NCBI RefSeq assembly: GCF_022808935.1
Contig: NZ_JAKZFR010000003.1
Span: 186,001 to 250,000 of the forward strand
DNA length: 64,000 nt
Reading direction: 5' to 3'
From: Geothrix sp. SG200
GTDB taxonomy: Bacteria > Acidobacteriota > Holophagae > Holophagales > Holophagaceae
How positions within the stretch are numbered: position 1 is the stretch's first letter; each line of letters opens with the position of its first letter. The notes beneath the pieces were generated by a model. It saw nothing but the letters and a program-made list of their open reading frames with translations. It was not told the DNA's origin and made no database searches. Shown here in pieces: positions 7,835-17,801 of the stretch. The translations under genes were made by a program, and so were the position numbers.

Positions 7835-10800
7835 ATGAAGATGCGATACACCCTCCAGCTCCCCGTCCTGGCGGCGGTTCTCGCCGGTGGCGTGAGCCTC
7901 GTCGCCCAGACGACCACCGGGGCCGTTCGCGGGCGCGTCACCGATGAGGCCGGCCGCCCGGTGGCCGGCGCTCGCATCGCCTTCGAGAGCCCGGCCCTCT
8001 TCCAGACCCGCACGGTGGTTTCCGAGGCGGGTGGGGCCTACCACGCCTTGCTGCTGCCGGTCGGGAACTACACCATCCGCGTCAGCGCCGAGGGCAAGCT
8101 CGGTAAGACCGTGAAGGACTTCCGCGTGGGCGTGGGCTCCGACCTGTCCCTTCCGTTCGTCCTCAAGTCCCAGGAGACCGCCTCGGCAGTGGTCGAGGTG
8201 ACGAGCACCACCACCGCCGCGGAGGCCAAGACCAGTGACAAGGTCTCGGTGAACTACTCCGCGGAGCAGCTGCTGAAGCTGCCCGTGTCCATGCGGGGCT
8301 TTGACGACATCACCAACATGGCGCCCGGCGTGGCCGGCTATGGCACTGGAGCTCGCGTCCGCGGCTCGGACGCGAACCAGATCCTCTACAGCATCGATGG
8401 CATCAACGTGAAGGACGATTCGGGCCTGGCCGCCTCCCTGTACGCGCCGCTGCCCGACTCCATCGAGGATGTGCAGGTGGTCTCCTCCGCCCTGAATGCG
8501 CGAAACGGGCTCGTGTCCGGCGGCCAGGTGAATATGGTCACCAAGAGCGGCTCCAACAGCTTCGAAGGCACCGTGCGGGCCAACATGTCCCGCGCCTCCA
8601 TGGGGGCCGACTACTACCTCACGAACGCGTCCAATAACAGCAACCTGCTCCGGGAAGACCTGACCCACACCCTCGATGTGCTCCTGAGCGGGCCCATCCT
8701 CAAGGACCGCCTCTGGTTCACCCTCGGCACCCGGTTCACCCCCTCCCAGGCCACCACCGGCCTGCTGGGCTACACGGTGACGGGGATCCGGGCCGGGCAG
8801 TCCAGCCCGATCCCATGGAATACCGTCAGCACCATGCTCCATCCCATGTCCACCTACGGCCTCAACCCGGGCGTGGACTCGGCCGTGAACGCCGGCCCTG
8901 GCGGGAACTACATCGTGAGCCCGGAGGATGCGGGCACCCAGCTCAGCTCATCCATCCGGTTCCGCAAGCTCGAGGGCAAGCTCACGGGCATGGTCACGCC
9001 CAACCACGCCCTCAGCGTGACCTACCTCACGGAGAAGACCACCCAGGGTGGTGTCCAGGGCCAGAAGAACACCGATCCCTGGGAAGGCAACATCCTGCGG
9101 GGCATCGGTTCGATGACCACGGAAACCAAGGCCTACACCCTCTCCTGGAACGGCGTGCTGGCACCCAACTGGACCGTGGAAGCCCGGGCGACCCATGCGG
9201 ATGTGTCGGCCTATGACGTGCCCAATCCCAAGCCCGGAGTGGCCGTCGCCGGCTACTTCTCCACCGGCGATCCCACCCTCATGCTCCGGGGCGAGACGGG
9301 CCCGCACTCCTGGCTGGGCTCCCCGGACAGCTACGACTTCGGCCCGCTGCTCACCAACATGAGCACCTACATCAACCCTCTGAAGCGGGGGAACGACACC
9401 GTCTCTGTGAACGTGAAGACCATCCAGGACTTCCACGGAAGCCACGACATCGATTTGGGCATTGAGCGCGTGGCCACCCTCTACAACTTCGGCCGGACCA
9501 AGTACGGCAACCGCGGCGTCTTCACGGGCGGCTGGTACCTCGACCCCTCCACGGGTCAGTACCTCTACCCCGTGTTCCGCCGTGGCGAACCCGGAACGGA
9601 TCCCACGGAGATCCTCCAGATCGGTCCAGGGGAGGATCCCGTGGCCAACGGCTGGGCGGCCTGGGGCAACATGCCCAACGGCCTGGGCACCCAGGCCCCC
9701 TTCATCCACTGGGAAGCGATCCGCGGCCCCAGCGCCCACATGGAGCGGTTCTTCGACAACCCCGGCGACTCGAGGAACAGTACCACCTCGTTCTATGCGA
9801 ACGACAACTGGACCGTGAACGCCAACTGGAACCTCATGGTGGGCGCCCGGTTCAACAAGCTCGTGATGGAGGACCAGGGCGGCAACAAGCTCCAGGACAT
9901 GACCATCTTCGAGCCCCGCTTCCTCCTGAAGTTCAACCCCGACGGGCAGAACAAGGAGGTCTACTCCATCTCGGTGGCCAAGCTCGCCTCCGCATACTCA
10001 GATGCCATCGCCAACAACTTCCGGGGCAACGCCTGGGAAGTGCGCACCGTGCACCTCTGGAGCGGCGCCGCCCTCGGCACCCTGCAGCCCGGGTTCGACA
10101 CCCCTGGCGCCGCCTCGGACGCCCCGGTCGGAACCTACAACGGCTACACCTACACTGGCCAGAACATGAACGGCGTGCGCTTCGTCGACTACGCCACCCT
10201 CACCAACCCCGACAACTACGGACCGGCCTACGACATGCTCGATGCCCGGCAGACCTACCTGGCCCCGGGGCTGAGGGCGCCCTACGCCATCGAGGTCGGC
10301 CTGGGCTACCTGAGGAACTACGACACGGGATACTTCCGCCTCAACGCCACCCGGCGCGTCTACAAGGACAACATCGTCGGGCCCATCCACGACTACGGGA
10401 TGGACAGCATGGTGCACATGGTGAGCCCCGCTCCCGGCGATCCCCTGCGCATGTGGAAGCAGAAGACCATGTGGCTGAATTCCGAGTTCAACCGCATCTA
10501 CACGGGCCTCGAGGTGGCCTTCCAGAAGCAGCTCAGCTCGCGCTGGAGCGTCATGGGGTCCTACACCTGGGACCAGTCCACCGGTACCAACGACCTGGAC
10601 TACTACAACTACAAGACGCTCCGGGAGAAGCTGCTCACGCCGGCGCAGCAGAAGGCCGCGGTGGGGCAGGGCGTCCTCAGCCGCAACCAGATCTCCCACC
10701 TCTTCCTGACCTACACCCTGCCGGTCGGGAAGGGCAACGTCTCCTTCTCCCTGAAGGCCGACACCTGGACCGGCGGCGTCATCCAGGCCCAGGGCTGGAC

Positions 10801-11260
10801 GGACTACCGCACCCTCCCGGGCTTCGCCAACTTGCAGCTGCCCACGACGATCGGCGGGCAGCGCGTCATAGATGTGGACCAGCGCACCGGGAACTGGCAG
10901 ACCTTCTTCCCCACCTACTACGGCGACATGGGGGCCTTCAAGACGGGCGTGGACTACTACCAGGTGGGCGCCCAATTGCAGTGGGACATCCCCCTCGGGG
11001 TCGGGAAGGTGCACCTGATCGGCTATGTGAAGGTGGACAACATCTTCAACCACATGGTGATGACCAACGTGTACGGCTACTTCACCGGCGATTCGCCGAA
11101 CCAGAACGCCAACGTGGCCCCCGGCAGTCCCATGGCCCTCTTCATCAGCAACCGCTACTACGGGCAGACACCTGGGGATGTGGGCGCCAAGTACGGTGAC
11201 TACAACCTCGGGTACGGCGGACGCCGGGTCGGGGATTTCAGCATCGGGTTCAAGTTCTAA
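7835..11260 (+). CDS. TonB-dependent receptor of the glucan locus (Oar-like, carboxypeptidase-regulatory domain)
   Basis: The product has 1141 residues with a signal peptide ending SLVAQ. Residues about 27-110 are a carboxypeptidase-regulatory-like Ig domain (AVRGRVTDEAGRPVAGARIAF). The plug domain follows (LPVSMRGFDDITNMAPGVAG, ILYSIDGINVKDDSG, VNMVTKSGSN), then a 22-strand-type barrel ending DFSIGFKF. There is no SusD gene nearby, unlike Bacteroidota loci, which fits Acidobacteriota-type receptors. Flanked by two small barrels and followed by a sugar symporter and glucan-active enzymes, it most likely imports beta-glucan oligosaccharides with TonB energy. The substrate is inferred from context only. 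Confidence 0.88.
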   Translation: MKMRYTLQLPVLAAVLAGGVSLVAQTTTGAVRGRVTDEAGRPVAGARIAFESPALFQTRTVVSEAGGAYHALLLPVGNYTIRVSAEGKLGKTVKDFRVGVGSDLSLPFVLKSQETASAVVEVTSTTTAAEAKTSDKVSVNYSAEQLLKLPVSMRGFDDITNMAPGVAGYGTGARVRGSDANQILYSIDGINVKDDSGLAASLYAPLPDSIEDVQVVSSALNARNGLVSGGQVNMVTKSGSNSFEGTVRANMSRASMGADYYLTNASNNSNLLREDLTHTLDVLLSGPILKDRLWFTLGTRFTPSQATTGLLGYTVTGIRAGQSSPIPWNTVSTMLHPMSTYGLNPGVDSAVNAGPGGNYIVSPEDAGTQLSSSIRFRKLEGKLTGMVTPNHALSVTYLTEKTTQGGVQGQKNTDPWEGNILRGIGSMTTETKAYTLSWNGVLAPNWTVEARATHADVSAYDVPNPKPGVAVAGYFSTGDPTLMLRGETGPHSWLGSPDSYDFGPLLTNMSTYINPLKRGNDTVSVNVKTIQDFHGSHDIDLGIERVATLYNFGRTKYGNRGVFTGGWYLDPSTGQYLYPVFRRGEPGTDPTEILQIGPGEDPVANGWAAWGNMPNGLGTQAPFIHWEAIRGPSAHMERFFDNPGDSRNSTTSFYANDNWTVNANWNLMVGARFNKLVMEDQGGNKLQDMTIFEPRFLLKFNPDGQNKEVYSISVAKLASAYSDAIANNFRGNAWEVRTVHLWSGAALGTLQPGFDTPGAASDAPVGTYNGYTYTGQNMNGVRFVDYATLTNPDNYGPAYDMLDARQTYLAPGLRAPYAIEVGLGYLRNYDTGYFRLNATRRVYKDNIVGPIHDYGMDSMVHMVSPAPGDPLRMWKQKTMWLNSEFNRIYTGLEVAFQKQLSSRWSVMGSYTWDQSTGTNDLDYYNYKTLREKLLTPAQQKAAVGQGVLSRNQISHLFLTYTLPVGKGNVSFSLKADTWTGGVIQAQGWTDYRTLPGFANLQLPTTIGGQRVIDVDQRTGNWQTFFPTYYGDMGAFKTGVDYYQVGAQLQWDIPLGVGKVHLIGYVKVDNIFNHMVMTNVYGYFTGDSPNQNANVAPGSPMALFISNRYYGQTPGDVGAKYGDYNLGYGGRRVGDFSIGFKF

Positions 11261-11284
11261 CCAGTCGACGAGAAGGAGCCACCC

Positions 11285-11872
11285 ATGAACCTCGCACGCA
11301 CCTGCCTGCTCGGCCTCCTGGCCCTCCCGGCGCTCGCCCAATCCTCGCCGTTTTCGGTCGGCGGCGGGCTCATCCTTGGCCTGGATAGCTACAAGAAGGC
11401 CGTCAACAGCAGCACCGGATTCACCCTCAACGCGGGCTACGACACGAACCTGCTGAAGTCCGGGGTGCCTGCCCGCATCAGCTTCGGCCTCAGCCTGATG
11501 CCAGGCAAGGAGACCAACGGGCTGAAGACCTCCCTCACCCTGTACCAGCTGGCCGGGGACATCCTGGTGGACACCGGGGCCCGCAACCTCCGGGGTGTCA
11601 TCGGGCTCTCCCTGAACAGCTACACCGCCAAGTTCTCGGGCCAGGAGAGCCCCGCCGTCTACGACGTGGACCACCACTTCCCCTTCCATGACGCCAAGGG
11701 CCTGAAGGGCGGCCTGCGCCTCGGCCTGGAATACGCCACCGGGAGCCACTGGTCCGGTCAGGTGCTGCTCCAGACCACCGAGCTGTCGGGGCGCGACCGC
11801 AACGATCCCCTGATCCGGAGGGGCGGCATCAATCCCGCGTGGCTGGAGTTCGGGGTCCGTTACCGCTTCTGA
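11285..11872 (+). CDS. Small outer-membrane barrel protein
   Basis: The product has 195 residues; AAGGAG is six bases before the ATG. MNLARTCLLGLLALPALAQ is a signal peptide. The rest has barrel-like strands (FSVGGGLILGLDSY, GFTLNAGYDTNLL, LRLGLEYATGSHWSGQVLLQTTEL) and ends LEFGVRYRF with a terminal Phe. Size suits an eight-stranded barrel. It lies 24 bases after the TonB-dependent receptor and 41 bases before the symporter, so it belongs to the operon. No family could be named by eye. Confidence 0.65.
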   Translation: MNLARTCLLGLLALPALAQSSPFSVGGGLILGLDSYKKAVNSSTGFTLNAGYDTNLLKSGVPARISFGLSLMPGKETNGLKTSLTLYQLAGDILVDTGARNLRGVIGLSLNSYTAKFSGQESPAVYDVDHHFPFHDAKGLKGGLRLGLEYATGSHWSGQVLLQTTELSGRDRNDPLIRRGGINPAWLEFGVRYRF

Positions 11873-11913
11873 GGAGGGGGACCCCCCCCACCCGCCACCC
11901 CTGGGAGGACGAC

Positions 11914-13374
11914 ATGACTGGACAGGCCCCGGACACGGGATCGGCGACCGACGGCCGCCTCTCCTTCCGCGAGAAGGCGGGCTATGCCCTGGGTGACTCC
12001 GCCTCGAACTTCTACTGGAAGACCTTCGAGTTCTTCATCATCTTCTTCTACACGGATGTCTTCGGCATCTCCGCGGCCGCCGTGGGCACCATGATGCTGG
12101 TGACCCGGGTGGTGGACGCGGTGGCCGATCCGCTCATGGGTATGGTGGCGGACCGCACCCGCACGCGCTGGGGCCACTTCCGACCCTACCTGATCTGGTT
12201 CAGCGTGCCCCTGGCGGCGGCAGGCGTCCTCACCTTCACGACCCCGAACCTCGCGCCCGGCGGGAAGGTGGCCTATGCCTACGTCACCTACTGCCTGCTC
12301 ATGATCCTCTACACGGCCGTGAACATCCCCTACAGCGCCCTCTTGGGCGTGATGACGCCGAACTCCAAGGAGCGCACTTCGCTGGCCTCCTACCGCTTCG
12401 TGGGCGCCTTCTCCGTGGCCGTCGTCGTCCAGTACTGCACGCCCAGCCTCGCCCAGTGGTTCGGCATGGCGCCGGCCCTCCGGGCCCAGCAGTCCTTCCT
12501 GTCCCACCCCATCGGTTGGACGCGATGGGTCCTGTCCAAGGAGTTCCTGGCACTGCCTTCGGACCCGGCGCGCGGCTGGCAGTTCACCATGGTCCTCTAC
12601 GGGATCCTGGCCGTGCTGTTGTTCCTGCTCTGCTTCTTGACCACCCGGGAGCGCGTGGCCCCGCCTGCGAATCAGGGCGCCGACTTCAAGGGCGACCTCA
12701 AGGCGCTGCTCGGCAGCCGGTCCTTCGTGGTGATGCTGGCGGTCTGCGTGGTGATGATCACCTCCTTCGTGCTGAAGGGTTCCGTCTCCGCCTACTACTT
12801 CAAGTACTTCGTGCACCGGAACGACCTGCTGGGGCCCTTCCTGGTGAGCAACGCGCTGGCCTTCCTGGGGGCGGTCATGCTGGCCCCGGCGCTGGCCAAG
12901 CGCTTCGACAAGAAGGCCCTGTTCATGGCCTCCATTGGCATCGGGGGGGCCGTCATCGCGGGGTTCTGGTTCGCCGGGCCCGGGGACATCCCCGCGATGT
13001 TCCTCCTCCAGATCGCCTCTAGCTTCATCATCGGATTCAACTCGCCCCTGCTCTGGGCCATGTTCGCCGACACCGCCGACGATGCGGAATGGCGCACCGG
13101 TCGACGCAACACAGGACTGGTCTTCGCCTCGGCCATCTTCGGCACCAAGATCGGTCTGGCCATGGGAGCCTGGGTGACAGGCATCATCCTCACCGCCTTC
13201 GGCTATGTCGCGAACGTGGAGCAGACCGCGCGCTCCCTCACGGGCATCCGCCTGTCCATGAGCTTCATTCCGGCCGCTCTCCTGGTGGCCGCGGCGCTGA
13301 TGATGAAGGCCTACCCCCTGGACGATGCCACCATGGTCCGCATCGAGCAGGACCTGAAGGGCCGCAAGTCATGA
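11914..13374 (+). CDS. GPH-family sugar:cation symporter (MFS)
   Basis: The product has 486 residues. The ATG at 11914 follows GGGAGGACGAC; the upstream open extension has no ribosome site. About twelve membrane segments are visible. The N-terminus FREKAGYALGDSASNFYWKTFEFF and the following VVDAVADPLMGMVADRTRTRWGHFRPYL are hallmarks of the glycoside-pentoside-hexuronide:cation symporters (MelB-like), and DTADDAEWRTGRRNTGLVFA is the matching second-half motif. It is expected to move glucose, disaccharides or short glucan oligomers from periplasm to cytoplasm, feeding the phosphorylase-like enzyme two genes downstream. Its stop overlaps the next start by four bases (ATGA), suggesting coupled translation. 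Confidence 0.85.
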   Translation: MTGQAPDTGSATDGRLSFREKAGYALGDSASNFYWKTFEFFIIFFYTDVFGISAAAVGTMMLVTRVVDAVADPLMGMVADRTRTRWGHFRPYLIWFSVPLAAAGVLTFTTPNLAPGGKVAYAYVTYCLLMILYTAVNIPYSALLGVMTPNSKERTSLASYRFVGAFSVAVVVQYCTPSLAQWFGMAPALRAQQSFLSHPIGWTRWVLSKEFLALPSDPARGWQFTMVLYGILAVLLFLLCFLTTRERVAPPANQGADFKGDLKALLGSRSFVVMLAVCVVMITSFVLKGSVSAYYFKYFVHRNDLLGPFLVSNALAFLGAVMLAPALAKRFDKKALFMASIGIGGAVIAGFWFAGPGDIPAMFLLQIASSFIIGFNSPLLWAMFADTADDAEWRTGRRNTGLVFASAIFGTKIGLAMGAWVTGIILTAFGYVANVEQTARSLTGIRLSMSFIPAALLVAAALMMKAYPLDDATMVRIEQDLKGRKS

Positions 13375-14345
13375 TCAGGCGGACCCTCCTCGCGGTCGCG
13401 CTCGTGCTGTCCGGGGCCCTGCGGGCCGGCGGACCCGACCTCGCCAAGCCGGGCTGGCAGGGGCGCGCCCTGTGCTACTCCGGGTACCGGCGTGGCCAGG
13501 ATCCTGACAAGGGTCGCTTCCCCACCCAGGCCCAGGTGCTGGAGGACCTGCGCATCCTCGAGCGCCACTGGCAAATCATCCGCCTCTACGGCTCCGACCA
13601 GCACAGCCGGGACGTGCTCGAGGTGATCCGGTCGCAGGGGATCCGGCTCAAGGTCATGCTCGGCATCTGGCTCAGCGGCAAGCCTGGGAAGGCGGCGGCC
13701 AACCGCCAGCAGGTGGCCGAGGGCATCCGCCTCGCCCGGGCCTATCCCGAGGTCGTGATCGCCGTCAGCGTGGGCAACGAGACCCTCGTGGAGTGGTCCG
13801 ATCACCGCCTCACGGAGCCGGAGGTCATCGGTTTCGTGAAGGAGGTGAAGGCTGCCGTGCCCTGCCCGGTGACCGTCGCCGATGACTACCTCTACTGGTG
13901 CAAGCCCGGCAACCGCCTCGTCCCGCACCTGGATTTCATCACCCTGCACAGCTACCCCATCTGGGGCCGGCAGGACATCGACAAGGGCTTCAGCGGCACC
14001 ATCGACAAGCACGCCGAGATCCAGCGCCTCTATCCCGGCAAGCCCGTGGTCTTCGGCGAGGTGGGCTGGGCGACCTACACCGTGGGCGCCAAGCACACGC
14101 CCAGGGCCGGGAGCGAGGCCAAGCAGGCCCGCTACCTCCAGGAAATGGAAGCCTGGGCCCGGCGCGAGGGCGTCACCACATTCTTCTTCGAGGCCTTCGA
14201 CGAACCCTGGAAGGGAGAGGGCACCGAAGGCCACTGGGGGCTCTTCACGGTGGACCGGAAGGCCAAGCCCGCCGTTCAGGCCCTCTACCCCGACCTGAAG
14301 CCGGAAGGGCCGACCTCCCCCACGTACCCCAAGGAGGCACCATGA
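13371..14345 (+). CDS. GH17-type exo/endo-beta-1,3-glucosidase
   Basis: The product has 324 residues and overlaps the symporter stop by ATGA. A signal peptide is present (MIRRTLLAVALVLSGALRAG). GH17 features are visible: CYSGYRRGQDP near the start, IIRLYGSDQHS, the acid/base in VSVGNE (Glu137) and the nucleophile in VVFGEVGW (Glu230), with HSYPIWG between them. GH17 enzymes act on beta-1,3-glucans, and the length is usual for the family core. It should act in the periplasm on imported oligosaccharides. Its stop overlaps the next start by ATGA, forming a tight symporter-GH17-phosphorylase unit. Confidence 0.85.
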   Translation: MIRRTLLAVALVLSGALRAGGPDLAKPGWQGRALCYSGYRRGQDPDKGRFPTQAQVLEDLRILERHWQIIRLYGSDQHSRDVLEVIRSQGIRLKVMLGIWLSGKPGKAAANRQQVAEGIRLARAYPEVVIAVSVGNETLVEWSDHRLTEPEVIGFVKEVKAAVPCPVTVADDYLYWCKPGNRLVPHLDFITLHSYPIWGRQDIDKGFSGTIDKHAEIQRLYPGKPVVFGEVGWATYTVGAKHTPRAGSEAKQARYLQEMEAWARREGVTTFFFEAFDEPWKGEGTEGHWGLFTVDRKAKPAVQALYPDLKPEGPTSPTYPKEAP

Positions 14346-17300
14346 CCTTTCCGGGTGCCGTTGCCCGGGTGAATGGGAGGCCAGCCGAAGCGCCTGTGAC
14401 GGGCGAACTGGTGGAACTCGATGGCGTGCGCTGGTTCCGGGTGGCCAACCTGGACGGCCTGCCCCCCTTCTTCATGAGCCTGGTGAGCGACAGCGACCAC
14501 TGGCTCTTCGTCTCCAGCAACGGTGCGCTCACAGCCGGCCGACGGGATCCTGACCACGCCCTCTTCCCCTACCACGCCGATGACCGCATCCACGACAGCC
14601 AGGAGCACACCGGCAGTAAGACCGTGGTGCGCGTCCGGGCCGGCGGAGGCTTCCAGCTGTGGGAACCCTTATCGCAGCGGCTCGAGGGCCTCTGGCGGGT
14701 CCGGCGGAACCTCTACAAGAGCCTGCTCGGGAACCGCATCCTCTTCGAGGAGGTGAACGAGGACCTCGGCCTGTCCTTCCGCGTTGGCTGGACCACCAGC
14801 GAGCGCTTCGGCTTCGTCCGCCAGGCGGAGCTGAGGAACCTGGGCACCGAGGCGGTGGAGCTGGACCTCCTGGACGGCATCCAGAACGTGCTGCCCGCAG
14901 GCCTGGGCTGGCGGTTCCAGCTGGAGTACAGCACCCTCGGCGACGGGTACAAGCGCACCGAGTGGCTGGCGGAAGGGGGGCTGGCCCTCTTTCGGCTCAG
15001 TTCCCTTCCTGCGGACAAGCCCGAGCCCGCCGAGGCGCTGCGCGTGAACGTAGCCTGGTCCACGGGCCTGGAGGCCGGCGCCCGCCTCCTGAGCAGTGGC
15101 CAGATCGGAGCCTTCCGCCGAGGGAAGTCGCTGATCTCCGAGCAGGACCTGCTGGGCCGCAGAGGCGCCTTCCTGCAACAGGCGTCCCTGGAACTACCCG
15201 CGGGCAAGGCCCGATCCTGGCTGGTGGTGGCGGATGTGGACCTGGACGCCGCGGACGTGATCGCCCTCCGCCAGACGATCCAGGGGGCGGAGGATCCCGC
15301 CGCGCTGGTGCTGGCGGATCAGGCCAGGGGAGAGGCCGGGCTGGCCCGACGCGTGGCCGCGGCCGACGGCTTCCAGGCCACTGCCGACGAGCGCATGGAT
15401 GTCCGCCACATCTCCAACACCCTCTTCAACCTCATGAGGGGAGGCATGCCCGCGGACGGCTACGGCATGCCCCGGAGCGACTTCCAGGCGTTCCTGGCCG
15501 CCTCGAACCAGGAGGTTGCCGGCAGCCACGACGCCTTCCTCGGGAACCTCCCCGATCGGATGGACCGCGAGATTTGGCTGGCCCGCCTTGCCGCCACCGG
15601 GGATCCGGACCTGGAGCGCCTGGCGCGGGAATATCTCCCCTTCACCTTCAGTCGGCGTCACGGCGATCCCAGCCGCCCCTGGAACATCTTCTCGATCCAG
15701 GTGCGCCACCCAGACGGCCGGCCCATCTTCGCCTACCAGGGCAACTGGCGCGACCTCTTCCAAAATTGGGAGGCGCTGGCCTTCTCCTTTCCCGGCTACC
15801 TCGAGGGCATGATCTTCAAGTTCCTCAATGCCTCCACCGCGGATGGGCATAACCCCTACCGGGTGCTGCGCGAGGGCTTCGACTGGGAGACGGTGGATCC
15901 GCACGATCCCTGGAGCTTCATCGGGTACTGGGGGGATCACCAAGTGATCTACCTTCTCAAGCTGCTGGAGGCCTCGGAGCGGTACCGCCCGGGCGCCCTG
16001 GCGGGGCTGCTTGGGCGGCGGCTCTTCACCTACGCCGACGTGCCCTACCGGATCCGCCCCTATGAGGCGCTGCTGGCGGATCCCAGGGCCACCATCGACT
16101 TCGACGCGGAGGCCCACCGGGTGATTCTGGCGAGGGCCGCCCAGCTGGGTTCCGACGGCAAGCTCCTTCCAGGCCGCCAGGGGCTGGAGCGCGCCACCCT
16201 GGCGGAGAAGCTGCTGCTGGTGGCCCTCGCCAAGCTGGCCAACTTCATTCCCGGAGCCGGCATCTGGCTGAACACCCAGCGCCCCGAGTGGAACGACGCC
16301 AACAACGCCCTGGTGGGCTCCGGTGTCTCCGTGGTCACCCTGGCCTACCTCCGGCGCTACCTGACCTTCTGCCAAGCCCTTCTGGCTGGGGTGGGACCTT
16401 ATGAGGTCTCCGCCGAACTCGGGCGGTTCTTCCGGCGGGTGGGCGAGGCCCTGGAGGCCTACCGGCCGGCACCCGGCGTTCCCGTGGACGACCATGGCCG
16501 CAAGGTCCTGCTCGACCTGGTCGGGCAGGCCGCCTCAGCGTACCGCGGCGGCATCTACACTTCTGGCTTCTCGGGTGAGCGCACCCTGCTGCAGGCTGGT
16601 GAGGTCCAGGCCTTCCTCTCCTCCGCCCTGGCCCACGTGGATCACAGTCTCCGCGCCAACCGCCGGGAGGACGGCCTCTACCACGCCTACAACCTCCTGA
16701 GGCTTGAGGGGGACGCCATCGTGCTTCGGCGCCTCTATCCCATGCTCGAGGGCCAGGTGGCCGTGCTGAGCTCCGGCCTTCTGGGAGGCTCGGAGGCTGC
16801 GGACCTCCTGGATTCCCTTCGGGCCAGCCCCCTGCGGCGGCAGGATCTAGGGAGCTACCTGCTCTATCCAGACCGCACCCTGCCCTCCTTCCTCGACAAG
16901 AATCAGCTGCCTCCGGATGCGGAGGGTCGATCAGAGCTGATCCGGGCCATGCTGCGCGGCGGCGACACCCGGCTCGTGAAGCGGGATCCCCAGGGGCGCC
17001 TGCGGTTCAACGCAGACCTCCGGAGCGCACGGAGCCTGGCTGAGGCGCTGGACCGGCTCGCCACCTCGGAGTTCGGCTCCCTGGCGGTGCGGGAGCGCGA
17101 CCTCCTCCTGGACCTGTACGAAGCAACCTTCGACCACCAGTCGTTCACCGGCCGGTCTGGGACCTTCTACAAGTACGAGGGCCTGGGCTGCATCTACTGG
17201 CACATGGTGTCCAAGCTGCGGCTGGCCGTGGACGAGGCGCTGCTTGCGTCGGACCTGACCCCTGCACTCCGGGCCCGCCTGGAGGCCCACGCCGAGGACA

Positions 17301-17767
17301 TCCGCGAAGGGCTTGGCGTCCATCGTGGCCCCGCGGAGTACGGCGCCATCCCGACGGATCCCTACTCCCACACCCCCGGGTTCGCCGGGGCCCAGCAGCC
17401 GGGCATGACCGGGCAGGTGAAGGAGGACTTCCTCGCCCGGTTCCTCGAGCTGGGGGTGTCTGTGGAGGATGGGCGACTTGGTCTCCATCCACACCGCATC
17501 CCGCCTGGCCTCCTGCTCTCCGCCGCCCGCCCCTTCCGCTGGCAGGACGTCAGGGGCCAGTGGCAGGAGGAGCTACTGGCGCCGGGGTCGCTGGCCTTTA
17601 CGATCTGCCAGGTGCTGGTGGTCGTGAGGTCCCTCACCGCCGGGCGCCTCCGTCTGGTGGAAGCCGACGGGACCAGCCGGATTCTCGACGAGTGTCGGCT
17701 CAGCACCGTGGACTCGGCCGCCGTATTCATGCGAACCGGCCGTGTGGCGCGGCTCGAGGTAGGTTGA
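14342..17767 (+). CDS. Large GH94/GH149-like beta-glucan phosphorylase (putative)
   Basis: The product has 1141 residues; AAGGAGGCACC precedes the ATG at 14342, which overlaps the GH17 stop. No signal peptide is seen, so the enzyme is cytoplasmic. The N-terminal 300 residues look like the beta-sandwich of inverting disaccharide phosphorylases (DDRIHDSQEHTGSKTVVRV, EYSTLGDGYKRTEW). The central and C-terminal parts are alpha-helical (alpha/alpha)6-like and include RPEWNDANNALVG near residue 647, where Asp652 sits like the catalytic acid of GH94 enzymes (WND). The length fits GH149 or GH161 beta-1,3-glucan phosphorylases better than GH94 cellobiose phosphorylase (about 800 residues). In context it would phosphorolyse imported oligosaccharides to glucose-1-phosphate. 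Family choice is inference. Confidence 0.65.
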   Translation: MTFPGAVARVNGRPAEAPVTGELVELDGVRWFRVANLDGLPPFFMSLVSDSDHWLFVSSNGALTAGRRDPDHALFPYHADDRIHDSQEHTGSKTVVRVRAGGGFQLWEPLSQRLEGLWRVRRNLYKSLLGNRILFEEVNEDLGLSFRVGWTTSERFGFVRQAELRNLGTEAVELDLLDGIQNVLPAGLGWRFQLEYSTLGDGYKRTEWLAEGGLALFRLSSLPADKPEPAEALRVNVAWSTGLEAGARLLSSGQIGAFRRGKSLISEQDLLGRRGAFLQQASLELPAGKARSWLVVADVDLDAADVIALRQTIQGAEDPAALVLADQARGEAGLARRVAAADGFQATADERMDVRHISNTLFNLMRGGMPADGYGMPRSDFQAFLAASNQEVAGSHDAFLGNLPDRMDREIWLARLAATGDPDLERLAREYLPFTFSRRHGDPSRPWNIFSIQVRHPDGRPIFAYQGNWRDLFQNWEALAFSFPGYLEGMIFKFLNASTADGHNPYRVLREGFDWETVDPHDPWSFIGYWGDHQVIYLLKLLEASERYRPGALAGLLGRRLFTYADVPYRIRPYEALLADPRATIDFDAEAHRVILARAAQLGSDGKLLPGRQGLERATLAEKLLLVALAKLANFIPGAGIWLNTQRPEWNDANNALVGSGVSVVTLAYLRRYLTFCQALLAGVGPYEVSAELGRFFRRVGEALEAYRPAPGVPVDDHGRKVLLDLVGQAASAYRGGIYTSGFSGERTLLQAGEVQAFLSSALAHVDHSLRANRREDGLYHAYNLLRLEGDAIVLRRLYPMLEGQVAVLSSGLLGGSEAADLLDSLRASPLRRQDLGSYLLYPDRTLPSFLDKNQLPPDAEGRSELIRAMLRGGDTRLVKRDPQGRLRFNADLRSARSLAEALDRLATSEFGSLAVRERDLLLDLYEATFDHQSFTGRSGTFYKYEGLGCIYWHMVSKLRLAVDEALLASDLTPALRARLEAHAEDIREGLGVHRGPAEYGAIPTDPYSHTPGFAGAQQPGMTGQVKEDFLARFLELGVSVEDGRLGLHPHRIPPGLLLSAARPFRWQDVRGQWQEELLAPGSLAFTICQVLVVVRSLTAGRLRLVEADGTSRILDECRLSTVDSAAVFMRTGRVARLEVG

Positions 17768-17801
17768 GGCTATCGGGCTCGTCCCACGATTCTTATGCTT
17801 C

